A DNA stretch of 64,000 bases from Planctomycetota bacterium (GTDB lineage Bacteria; Planctomycetota; UBA1135; GCA-002686595), in assembly GCA_020853575.1 (NCBI GenBank), contig JADYYP010000047.1, forward strand, positions 186,001 through 250,000, given 5' to 3'. The notes beneath the pieces were generated by a model. It saw nothing but the letters and a program-made list of their open reading frames with translations. It was not told the origin of the DNA and did no database searches. The position numbers were made by a program, and so were the translations under genes. Positions 17,646 through 25,500 of the stretch are shown here, piece after piece. The number at the start of each line of letters is the position of its first letter. The first letter of the stretch is position 1.

Positions 17646-17920
17646 GCGCCACCTCTTCGCACGACCGTTCGGCTGCTCTCGCCCACGGTGCCCCCGCACC
17701 GCGCCCCAACCGCGAAAGCCGCCCCTGTCCGCCCCGATGCCGGGTGGACGCGCGTGGTTCGGCCGCCGGACTCGGCCGACTTGACCGATCGCCCGGAAAC
17801 CACGCTGGAAAGCGCGCGAAGAGTCCGTCATGCGGCGCATCGCGCGCCGCGCGCGTCAGGCCTCGCTCGCGAGCGCGAGGCGCGCGGAAAATCGTTCCGC
17901 GGAGAGCGACTCCCGCACTC
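17646..17920. other. Intergenic region of 275 bases after argH
   Basis: This region holds the end of the arginine operon transcript and presumably the promoter of the glycosyltransferase gene. It is very GC-rich, and no convincing gene or hairpin followed by a T-run was identified. Confidence 0.4.
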
Positions 17921-19117
17921 TCAGCGCGTGGCCTCGTCGCGGTACGCGTCGCGGAAGGGCACTCCGCGCGCCGCCTTGTCGAGCGCGCGCTCGGTCGCAC
18001 GCAGTTTCGGGTCGGCGCAGGCCGCGGCCAGGGCCTGGGCGTCGTACTCGAGCGCGTCGATCAACCGCGGCGCGAGCGAGAGCATCGCCAGCGAGCGATC
18101 GTGAGCCCGGAAGAGCGGCGGCTTGATGAGCTGGAAATCGCGGTGGTAGCCCGACGGCAGGTCGCGCAGGACATCGAGCAGCGCGGCGCGGTCCGCGACG
18201 ACCTGGCGCGCGTGGGCGCGCAGCAGCTCGAGCGCGTCGGGATTGCGCTTGTGCGGCATCAACGACGAACCGGTGGTGAACGCGGTCGGCAAGGCGATGA
18301 AACCGAACTCGGTGGTGCTGAACAGCCACAGGTCCTGCGCCAGCTTGCCCAGATCGAGCGCCAGGCTCTCGAGCGCCGTCAGGTGCGCGAGCTCCGCGCG
18401 ACCGCGCGCGTGCTGCACGTGCGTGACGGGGCTCTCGGGGCACTCGAACCCCAACTCGCGCGCGACGAACTCGCGGTCGAGCGCGACAGGCACTCCGTAG
18501 CCGGCGCCGGAACCCAGCGGACACTCGCGCAGGAACTCACGCGCGTGCTCGACCTCGCGCAGCCCGTCGCGAAATGCCTGCGCGTGCGCGGAGAGCCAGG
18601 CCCCCACCGTCGAGGGCATCGCGCGCCGCAAGTGCGTGTAGCCGGGCAAGGCCAACTCGGCGTGCCGCTGCGCGGCGCTCAGCGTGCTGGCGTGCAGGCG
18701 TTCGACGAGCGCGCGCACGGCCGCATTCGCCTCGCGCAGCCACAGCCGCATGTCGACGGTGATCTGCTCGTTGCGGCTGCGCGCGGTGTGCAAGCGCTTG
18801 CCCGGCTCGCCGACGAGCTCCGTCAGACGGCGCTCGACCGCGGAATGCACGTCTTCGTCGGAGGCCTCGACAGTCCATTCGCCGCGGCGGAAGGACTCGA
18901 GCAGGCGCGTGAGCCCGGACTCGATCTGCGCGCAATCGTCGCCGCGGATCAGGCCGACGCGTGCCAGTCCCTTGGCGTGCGCCAGGGATCCGCGGATGTC
19001 GTGCTCGACCAAGCGCCGATCCCAGAGCGGGTCGTCGCCGATGGTGAAGGCCAGCATCTCGCCATCGATGGCGTCACCGCGGTCCCACACTGGACGTTGG
19101 AATTCGTGAGTGCTCAT
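17921..19117 (-). CDS. argH: Argininosuccinate lyase
   Basis: The product has 398 residues from ATG 19117, preceded by an AGG element. It performs the last step of arginine synthesis, cleaving argininosuccinate to arginine and fumarate. The superfamily signature is intact (GSSLMPHKRNPDALE), as are the SRNEQ segment near residue 103 (HTARSRNEQITVD) and LGSGAGYG. It is shorter than the usual 450-470 residues, with the shortening mainly in the C-terminal part. It is the last gene of the arg operon, seven bases after argE. The active-site residues I can see suggest function despite the length. Confidence 0.92.
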   Translation of the reverse strand: MSTHEFQRPVWDRGDAIDGEMLAFTIGDDPLWDRRLVEHDIRGSLAHAKGLARVGLIRGDDCAQIESGLTRLLESFRRGEWTVEASDEDVHSAVERRLTELVGEPGKRLHTARSRNEQITVDMRLWLREANAAVRALVERLHASTLSAAQRHAELALPGYTHLRRAMPSTVGAWLSAHAQAFRDGLREVEHAREFLRECPLGSGAGYGVPVALDREFVARELGFECPESPVTHVQHARGRAELAHLTALESLALDLGKLAQDLWLFSTTEFGFIALPTAFTTGSSLMPHKRNPDALELLRAHARQVVADRAALLDVLRDLPSGYHRDFQLIKPPLFRAHDRSLAMLSLAPRLIDALEYDAQALAAACADPKLRATERALDKAARGVPFRDAYRDEATR

Positions 19118-19124
19118 GGCGACC

Positions 19125-20219
19125 TCAAGGGGTGCTCGCGAGGGCGAGCGCCTCGAGCACGGCTGGCGCGAGGCGCGTGTAGAAATCGACTCCAGCATCC
19201 AGCTCGCTGCGCAGCACGAACTCGTCGGGTGTGTGTGAGCGCGCGGTCTCGCCCGGACCGCACTTGACCGCGGGAACGCCTTGCAGCAGCGCCATGTCGG
19301 ACAAGGTCGACGAGCCGATCGCGCGCGCTCGCCCCGCGACTCGCAACGCAGTGCGCACGAGCGTGTGGTCCTCGGCGGTCTCGAAGGGCTTGAGCCGCGC
19401 CGACTTGACCGCGACCGCGGCGCGCGGCATGCGCGAGCGCAGCAGCTCGGCGGCGTTCTCGGCCGTGTGCAGCGGCGACAAGCGCGCGTCGAACAGCGCC
19501 TCGGCACGGTCGGGCACGACGTTGTGGCGCTCGCCGGACTTGAACACGGTCGTGGCCACGGTGCTCTCGCCGAGCAACGGGTGCGACCCCTCGAGCGTCA
19601 TCCACGGGGCCGTGTGCACGAGCTCGCTGGCGCCGGCGAGCAGCGCGTTCTCGTGGGGCACGCGCGCGACGTGCGCCGCGTGGCACGAGCGACCGCGCCA
19701 CTCCGCGGTGAGCACCGCCAGCCCCGACTGCGCGCGCACGACCTCCAGCCCCGTCGGCTCGCCGGTCACCGCGGCGTCCGGCGCACCGATGCGCTCGAGG
19801 ACCCGCGTCATGCCGAGATTGGAGGTCTCCTCGCACTCGGTCAGGGCGAGCTGCAACGTCCCGCGCGCGATGCGCGCCTCGGCCACGGCGCGTAGCGCGA
19901 ACAGCATCGCGACCACGCTGACCTTGGCGTCGTTCGCGCCGCGGCCGAACAAGCGTTGGCCCTCCCACACCGCGGCCAGCGGATCGCGCGTCCAGTTGGC
20001 GCCGATCGGCACGGTGTCGAGGTGCGAGTTGAACAGCAAGCGCGGTCCGCTGCCGAGCACGACGCTGGCCACGATGCTGTGCCCCACGCGCTCGACGTCG
20101 ATCGACCAGCTCTGCAGTAGCTCGACGACGTAGTCCGCGATGCGCTGCTCCGCGCCCGACGGACTCTCGATGCCGACGAGCGCGGACAGGAGCTGCGCGG
20201 GCTCGCGCGGGAAGCTCAA
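19125..20219 (-). CDS. argE: M20-family deacylase, N-acyl-citrulline/ornithine deacylase (ArgE role)
   Basis: The product has 364 residues. M20 metallopeptidase motifs are visible: HLDTVP for the first zinc ligand, GRGANDAKVSV for the bridging Asp, TECEETSNLG for the catalytic Glu pair, and a late SHTPDEF histidine segment. In pathways using an acyl-ornithine carbamoyltransferase, this enzyme removes the acyl group from acyl-citrulline before ArgG and ArgH act. The placement between argB and argH, overlapping argB by four bases, supports that role. The related lysine enzyme DapE/LysK cannot be excluded by sequence alone, but no lysine genes are nearby. The acyl group may be succinyl rather than acetyl. 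Confidence 0.85.
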   Translation of the reverse strand: MSFPREPAQLLSALVGIESPSGAEQRIADYVVELLQSWSIDVERVGHSIVASVVLGSGPRLLFNSHLDTVPIGANWTRDPLAAVWEGQRLFGRGANDAKVSVVAMLFALRAVAEARIARGTLQLALTECEETSNLGMTRVLERIGAPDAAVTGEPTGLEVVRAQSGLAVLTAEWRGRSCHAAHVARVPHENALLAGASELVHTAPWMTLEGSHPLLGESTVATTVFKSGERHNVVPDRAEALFDARLSPLHTAENAAELLRSRMPRAAVAVKSARLKPFETAEDHTLVRTALRVAGRARAIGSSTLSDMALLQGVPAVKCGPGETARSHTPDEFVLRSELDAGVDFYTRLAPAVLEALALASTP

Positions 20220-21148
20220 CGCACGACTCCCTCGAACGGCGGCTGCAGCACGATCTGCTTGAGCTCGGGCTCGACCTCCGGCGCCTTCTCGGGCTCGCGC
20301 GTGACCAGCGTGCCGGCACCTTGCGTCGTGTACAGCTCCTGCAGCAGCGAATGCTCGTCGCCGCCGGAGACGACGTGCACGCGCCCGACGCCTCCGTACA
20401 ACGCCGCGCGGATGGCCGCCGACTTGACGCGCATGCCGCCGCGCAGCGCGCCCGACTCCTCGAGCGAGTCGAGCTCGGCGATCGAGAGCGCCGAAAGCAG
20501 CGAGCTCGGGTCGGAGGGGTTGCTGAGGATGCCCGGCGCGCCCGTGAGCATCACCAGCTTCGCCGCTCCGAGCGCGACCGCGATCGAGGCCGCCGTCAGG
20601 TCAGCGTTGACGTTGAGGAAGCCTCCGTTGCCGTCGCCGGCCGGCGGACACACCACGGGAATGAAGCCGCTCTCGATCAACGACAACAGTGGCTTGGGAT
20701 CGACCGATTGCACGTCGCCGACATCGCCGAAATCGACGGTGCCCTCGCTCGTGCGCGCCGGCGCTCGACGCTTGGCGACCAGCAGCCCGGAGCTGACCGC
20801 CGAGACGCCGACCGCCGGCGCTCCCTCGGCGGCGAGCATCGCGACCACCTCGCCATTGAGCTCGCCCGCGGTCGCCATGCGCAGGGCGCGCATCGCAGTG
20901 GGAGTCGTGACGCGTCGCCCGTCGACCATGCGCGGCTCCTCGCCGAGCATGCGCTGCAAGGCATCGGTCTGCGGCCCGCCGCCGTGCACCACGACGACGC
21001 GCGCGCCGAGCGCATGCACCACGGCGACTTGGCGCGCGAACTGGCGGATCGCGGCGGCCTTCGCGATCGTCCCGCCACCGGCCTTGATCACGAAGGTCTT
21101 GCCACGGTGCAAACGGACGTGCGGCGCGGCTTTGAACAGGTCGGTCAT
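20216..21148 (-). CDS. argB: N-acyl-glutamate kinase (ArgB)
   Basis: The product has 310 residues of the amino acid kinase fold. FVIKAGGGTIA is the phosphate-binding lysine/glycine segment, VVVVHGGGPQTDAL binds the acyl-glutamate, and LNVNADLTAASIAVALGAAKLVMLTGAPG matches the nucleotide-binding region. It phosphorylates N-acyl-glutamate in the second step of arginine synthesis. It carries no C-terminal GNAT domain, unlike the fused ArgA-ArgB type of Xanthomonas, so it does not supply the acyltransferase step. A C-terminal tail of about 25 residues (KAPEVEPELKQ onward) extends beyond the core. Coupling is tight: four bases after argF' and a four-base overlap with argE. Confidence 0.92.
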   Translation of the reverse strand: MTDLFKAAPHVRLHRGKTFVIKAGGGTIAKAAAIRQFARQVAVVHALGARVVVVHGGGPQTDALQRMLGEEPRMVDGRRVTTPTAMRALRMATAGELNGEVVAMLAAEGAPAVGVSAVSSGLLVAKRRAPARTSEGTVDFGDVGDVQSVDPKPLLSLIESGFIPVVCPPAGDGNGGFLNVNADLTAASIAVALGAAKLVMLTGAPGILSNPSDPSSLLSALSIAELDSLEESGALRGGMRVKSAAIRAALYGGVGRVHVVSGGDEHSLLQELYTTQGAGTLVTREPEKAPEVEPELKQIVLQPPFEGVVR

Positions 21149-21152
21149 CGCT

Positions 21153-22202
21153 TCAAGGCTCCAGGGGAACGGGGTTCTTCGCGCGGACTTGGCTCTTGCG
21201 CTCGAGGCTCGCGAACTGGCTCTCGAGCAGCGCGGTTTGGGCGTGCAACCGATTCTCGGCCTGGTCGATCACGATCGACCACGGGCCGTCGAGCACCTCG
21301 TCGCGCACCACGACGTTGCGGCGCACCGGCAAGCAGTGCATGAAGCGCGCGCGATCGGTGAGCTTCATCCAGCTGGCGTCGACGCACCACTCGCGCAGCG
21401 GCGCGCGCTGCGCCGCCTCCAGCTCGGGCTTGCCCCACGCGCCCAGACTGGCCCACGACTTGGCGTACACGATGCTCGCGCCCTCGAGCGCCCGCGCGCG
21501 ATCCTCGGTGACGCTCACGCTGCCGCCATTGGCCGCCGCGAGCGCGTGCGCCTCGTTCATCACGCTGTCGCTCAAGTCGTAGCCGTGCGGACGGAGCACG
21601 ACGACCTCCATGCCGCGCTGTGCCGCCATGCACAAGGTCGAGTTGGGCACGGCGTGCGGCAGCGGCTTGGGATGCCAGGCCCAGGTCAACACCAGCTTCG
21701 CCCGACGCGGCACGTCGAACAGATCGAGCGTCGTCCAGTCGGCCAACGCCTGGCACGGATGCCACAGCGCGCTCTCCATGTTCACGATCGGCACGCCGGC
21801 GTGCTTGCGGAAGCCGTTGATCAACGCGTCGCGCGAATCGCGGTCGAGCGATTGGATTCCGGCGAAGGCGCGGATGGCGAGCACGTCCACGAAACGCCCG
21901 AGCACCGCGGCGGCCTCGCGCACGTGTTCGGCGTTGCCCCCGTCCATCAGCGCGCCGTCCTCGCATTCGATGCCCCACACGCCGTTGCCGCCGCTCTGCA
22001 ACTGCACCAGGTCGAGCCCGAGCTTTCCAGCGGCGCGCTGGAACGAAGCCTGCGTGCGCAGGCTCGGATTGAAGAACAACAGGCCCAGCGCCTTGCCATC
22101 GAAGCGCTTGGGCGTCGCGCCCGCGCGCAGGTGCAACGCGCGCACCGCGAGCTTCTCGATCTCCGCCGTCGGCAGCTCCGCCAAGTGATAGAAGCCCTTC
22201 AT
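21153..22202 (-). CDS. argF': N-acyl-L-ornithine carbamoyltransferase (N-succinyl- or N-acetyl-ornithine type)
   Basis: The product has 349 residues. ATG 22202 overlaps the end of argD by four bases. The carbamoyl-phosphate motif is FFNPSLRTQASF (near residue 43), and later motifs are HPCQALADW, KSWASLGAWG and HCLPVRRNVVV. HCLPVRRN and the LTWAWHPKPLPHAVPNS segment are typical of acyl-ornithine transcarbamylases of Xanthomonas and Bacteroidetes, not ordinary ArgF. The residue matching Glu92 of the Xanthomonas acetyl-ornithine enzyme is Ala91 here (MDGGNAEHV). Published work, as I recall it, shows that small residues or proline at this site favour succinyl-ornithine. The product would be N-succinyl-citrulline, then deacylated by the ArgE homologue. 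Confidence 0.88.
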   Translation of the reverse strand: MKGFYHLAELPTAEIEKLAVRALHLRAGATPKRFDGKALGLLFFNPSLRTQASFQRAAGKLGLDLVQLQSGGNGVWGIECEDGALMDGGNAEHVREAAAVLGRFVDVLAIRAFAGIQSLDRDSRDALINGFRKHAGVPIVNMESALWHPCQALADWTTLDLFDVPRRAKLVLTWAWHPKPLPHAVPNSTLCMAAQRGMEVVVLRPHGYDLSDSVMNEAHALAAANGGSVSVTEDRARALEGASIVYAKSWASLGAWGKPELEAAQRAPLREWCVDASWMKLTDRARFMHCLPVRRNVVVRDEVLDGPWSIVIDQAENRLHAQTALLESQFASLERKSQVRAKNPVPLEP

Positions 22203-23344
22203 GCGCGCACCTCCAACGCTTCCAAGGCACTCGCCAAGCGCGCGGCGTCCGCGGGCACAAGCGTCAGCGCCGGCGACAGGCGCAACACCTGCGGATCGTC
22301 GCTCGTTCCGACCAGCACGCCTTGCTCGAGCAGTTGGTCGCGCACCACACTGGCCTTGAGCTCGGGCTTGACCACCAATCCGAGCAACAACCCGGCGCCG
22401 CGCACGCGCTCGATCGGGCCGCGCGAAGCGGCCTGACGCAGTGCCGCCGAGGTCGCGCGCACGTTCTCGAGGAACCCCGGGCTCGCGATGCGCCGCGCGA
22501 CTTCCGCCGCCGCAGCGAGCACCAGCGGACCACCGCCGAAGGTCGAGCCGAACAGCTTGCCCGGCACCGCCGCGGCCATCTTGGTGCGCGCGACGGTCAA
22601 GCCGATCGGCAGGCCGCCGGCCGCGCCCTTGGCCGTGGTGAACGCGTCCGGAACGACGCCCAGATGCTGCGAGGCCCAGGGCGTGCCCAGGCGTCCGTTG
22701 CCGGTCTGCACCTCGTCGAAGATCAGCAACGCACCCGTGCGATCGCACAATCGACGCAACGTGGCGAGGAACTCCGCGCTGGGCTCGGTGACGCCCGCGA
22801 GCGACTGGTACGGCTCGAGGATCACCGCTCCCACACTGGAGTCGAGCGCCTTGCTCGCGAGCTCGATGTCGTTCCAGGGCAGCTTCACGGCGTCGAACGG
22901 CGTCGTCGGGAACGCCGCGAGCTTGGTGTCGCTGACCGCCGCGGCCGCCGCGGTGCGGCCGTGGAAGGCACCCTTGAAGAACACGACCTTGTGGCGCTTG
23001 GTGAAGGCCAACGCGAGCTTGAGCGCGTTTTCGTTGGCTTCGGCGCCGCTGTTGGTGACGAACACGCTCCAACCGTCGTCGCACGGCGGCAGCGTCGGCT
23101 CGAAGGCCTCGAGGAACGCCTTGCGCGGCGCGTGGTCGAGCAAGTTGGTCGCGAACGACAAGCGCTGCCACTGCTCGGCGATCACGCGGCCCAGTCCGGG
23201 ATCCCCGGCGCCCAACGTGTTGACGCAGTGTCCGCCGTACAGGTCGAGCACGCGCCGGCCGTCCTCGAGCACCAGTTCATTGCCCTTGGCCGCGGCGATC
23301 GGCAGCGGCAGACGCGCGTAGGCGTCGATCTCTCGCAACTTCAT
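22199..23344 (-). CDS. argD: N-acyl-ornithine aminotransferase (class III, PLP-dependent)
   Basis: The product has 381 residues. Class III aminotransferase motifs are present: TNSGAEANENALKLA, FHGRT, LIFDEVQTGNGRLG (the Asp that holds the PLP ring nitrogen) and TTAKGAAGGLPIG with the PLP lysine. It converts N-acyl-glutamate semialdehyde to N-acyl-ornithine using glutamate. ATG follows the argC stop directly with no spacer, so the two are translationally coupled. Its length is at the short end of the ArgD/AstC family. Whether it prefers acetyl or succinyl substrate cannot be read directly. Confidence 0.92.
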   Translation of the reverse strand: MKLREIDAYARLPLPIAAAKGNELVLEDGRRVLDLYGGHCVNTLGAGDPGLGRVIAEQWQRLSFATNLLDHAPRKAFLEAFEPTLPPCDDGWSVFVTNSGAEANENALKLALAFTKRHKVVFFKGAFHGRTAAAAAVSDTKLAAFPTTPFDAVKLPWNDIELASKALDSSVGAVILEPYQSLAGVTEPSAEFLATLRRLCDRTGALLIFDEVQTGNGRLGTPWASQHLGVVPDAFTTAKGAAGGLPIGLTVARTKMAAAVPGKLFGSTFGGGPLVLAAAAEVARRIASPGFLENVRATSAALRQAASRGPIERVRGAGLLLGLVVKPELKASVVRDQLLEQGVLVGTSDDPQVLRLSPALTLVPADAARLASALEALEVRA

Positions 23345-24427
23345 CTAGCAGACTCCCAGGCCGGCGCGCGGCAGGCCCCAGTGTTCCGGGAAACCGAGCA
23401 TCAAGTTCAAGCACTGCAGCGCTTGTCCGGCGCCGCCCTTGGTCATGTTGTCGAGCGTGCACAGCACGTTGAGCACGTCGCCGCGCACGCTGACCGCGAG
23501 CTGCGCGCGGTTCGAGCCGCTGATCGAGCGCAGATCGGGCACCCGGCCATCGAGCACGTCGACGAAGGTCGCGCCGTCGAAGACCTCGGCGTACGCCGAG
23601 CGCGCCTCGGCCGTCGTGAGCCGGCGCGCGAGCGGCAACGCGCAGGTCAGGTGGATGCCGCGCGCGAACGGTCCGGAGTGCGCGACGAAGTGGATCGGCG
23701 GCACGGGACCGACGCTCTCGAGCGCTTGCGCGAGCTCGGCCTCGTGGCGGTGCCCTTCGAGCGCGTAGGCCCACAGGTTCCCGTGGCGCCACGGGTGGTG
23801 CGTGCCGGGCTTGGGCTCGACGCCGCTGCCGCTCGAGCCGGTCACGCCGTGCAAGACCCACGGACGAGTGGTGTCGAGCAACGCGGCGCGCGCGGCGGGC
23901 ACGCAAGCGAGCTGCATCGCGGTCGCGAAGCACCCGGCGGCGGCGACGCGCCGCGAGCGCGCGATCTCGGAGCGCTGGAGCTCCGGCAGGCCGTAGGCGA
24001 AGCCCGCGAGCTCCTCGGGAGCGGCGTGCTCGTGGCCATAGGCGCTCGCATAGCGGCGCGCATCCCGCAGGCGAAAATCCGCCGCGAGATCGACGACGTG
24101 CAGCTCGCCCGCGCGCGCTCCGAGCTCGCGTCGCAGCGCGCTCCAGACCGCGACCGATTCGCCGTGCGGCAACGCCAGGAACAGCGCCGCGCCCGAGCCC
24201 GCCTCGAGCGCCGCCGCGATCGCCAGCTTGGCCTCGTCGGCGTTGCAGGTGCGCGCCTTGGTCGCCGCGTGCGGATGGGCGTCCAACACGCTCTGCTCGC
24301 TGCGCGACACCGCGCCGCGCAGCTCGAGCGCCGGGTGCAGATCGAGCAAGCGCAGGAGCTCGCCCGCGAGCATGCCCTTGGCGCCGAAGATCCACACCGG
24401 AACCGTGGTCGTCGCGGTGTGCGTCAT
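23345..24427 (-). CDS. argC: N-acyl-gamma-glutamyl-phosphate reductase
   Basis: The product has 360 residues from ATG 24427, which overlaps the preceding gene by four bases. The Rossmann start is VWIFGAKGMLAGELLRLL. The catalytic cysteine lies in AAAGCFATAMQLA, preceded by YGLPEL, and GVTGSSGSGVEPKPGTHH and FVAHSGPFARGIHLTC carry the conserved catalytic His region. It reduces acyl-glutamyl phosphate to the semialdehyde with NADPH. The catalytic context GCFAT resembles the Bacteroidetes-type ArgC (GCFAT) more than the Escherichia type (GCYPT), agreeing with the type of argG and argF' here. Confidence 0.92.
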   Translation of the reverse strand: MTHTATTTVPVWIFGAKGMLAGELLRLLDLHPALELRGAVSRSEQSVLDAHPHAATKARTCNADEAKLAIAAALEAGSGAALFLALPHGESVAVWSALRRELGARAGELHVVDLAADFRLRDARRYASAYGHEHAAPEELAGFAYGLPELQRSEIARSRRVAAAGCFATAMQLACVPAARAALLDTTRPWVLHGVTGSSGSGVEPKPGTHHPWRHGNLWAYALEGHRHEAELAQALESVGPVPPIHFVAHSGPFARGIHLTCALPLARRLTTAEARSAYAEVFDGATFVDVLDGRVPDLRSISGSNRAQLAVSVRGDVLNVLCTLDNMTKGGAGQALQCLNLMLGFPEHWGLPRAGLGVC

Positions 24428-25500
24428 GCGCTCACCACGCTGGCCTTCTTGCGCTGCAGGCTCTCGAGCACGGTGGCGCACAGCTCCTTGCCGTCGCGCA
24501 GCGCATTGAACGCGGCCAAGCCCAGCTTCTCGCGGCAGAAGCGCCGTCCCACGGGCGTGTCGGTCACGCGCCCGCTGACGACGTCGATCTCCAGGCCGTA
24601 CTTGTCGCGCAAGAGCGTTTGACCGCCCCACGCGCCCACCGGGTCCTGGGCGCACAGCACGATGCTCTCGATGCCATTGCGGATGGTCTCGTCGGCCAGC
24701 AGCGCGTGCACTCCATAGGTTCCGAGCAACCCGTCCCCCATCTCGAGCACGATCAGGTCGGGCTCGGCGCCGCTCAGGTTCGCGATCAGGCTGTGCGCGG
24801 CTGGCGCTGCGCTCGTCGCATCGGTCGTGACCACGCCGAAGTCGGTGAAGATCGCGACCGGCTCCGCTCCACAGTCTTGCATCTGCAGGATGTCGCGGCG
24901 CAACGAGACTCCGGTGAGCTTGCCGGCGGCGACGCGCAGACCCTTGTGCGTGAGCTCGCTGATCAGGATCGAGGCCGCGGTCGTCTTGCCCGCGTCCATG
25001 CAGGTTCCGACGAGCACGATCAAGGGCGGCAGGCCCTCGGAACGGCTGGGCATCGGTTGCGTCGGCAACGCGGCGCGCGCGATGTTCGCCGGCACGCCGA
25101 CGCGCGTCGCGAGGTACGGGAACTCGAGCACCGAGCCCAGCACCTCGAGCCGGAAGGGCTCGCCGCTGGAGGCCGTGGCCTCGGCTCCGGTGCCGATCAC
25201 GCCGCCCAGATTGAGCAGCTGCAACTCGTCGCCGACCTGCACCTTCGTCGGCACTTGGCCGGAGTAGCCGTAGAGCGCGTCGCGGTGCCCGAGCGCGCCC
25301 GCGATGATGTCGCCCGGATGCAGCGCGACCATGCGGCCGTGCACGTCCTCGAGCGTGTTGTAGGTCGTCTTGGCGTTCTTGATGCGGCATGCGAGCACGG
25401 TGCCGGCCTCGGCCGGGATGCTCTCGCCGAGCACGGCATTGCGGTCGAGGCCCAGGCGCAACGTGACCGAGGCGATCTTGTCGAGCGTGCAGCGCTTCAC
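24424..25500 (-). CDS. P-loop protein resembling DUF1611, inside the arginine operon; candidate for the missing glutamate N-acylation step
   Basis: The product has 358 residues. Residues 30-145 form a small beta-rich domain (GTVLACRIKNAKTTYN, LHPGDIIAGALGHRDALYGYSG). Residues 155-350 form a P-loop domain with Walker A GTCMDAGKTT at 165-174, KLTGVSLRRD, FTDFGVVTTDA and LIVLEMGDGLLGTYG, as in DUF1611 and dethiobiotin-synthetase-like proteins. It overlaps argC and argG by four bases each, so it is part of the pathway unit. In Bacteroidetes clusters of this type I recall a GNAT acyltransferase near this position. A DUF1611 protein has been reported as a D-glutamate N-acetyltransferase (DgcN), so an acyltransferase role is plausible but unproven. 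A regulatory NTPase is the main alternative. Confidence 0.7.
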   Translation of the reverse strand: MKRCTLDKIASVTLRLGLDRNAVLGESIPAEAGTVLACRIKNAKTTYNTLEDVHGRMVALHPGDIIAGALGHRDALYGYSGQVPTKVQVGDELQLLNLGGVIGTGAEATASSGEPFRLEVLGSVLEFPYLATRVGVPANIARAALPTQPMPSRSEGLPPLIVLVGTCMDAGKTTAASILISELTHKGLRVAAGKLTGVSLRRDILQMQDCGAEPVAIFTDFGVVTTDATSAAPAAHSLIANLSGAEPDLIVLEMGDGLLGTYGVHALLADETIRNGIESIVLCAQDPVGAWGGQTLLRDKYGLEIDVVSGRVTDTPVGRRFCREKLGLAAFNALRDGKELCATVLESLQRKKASVVSA

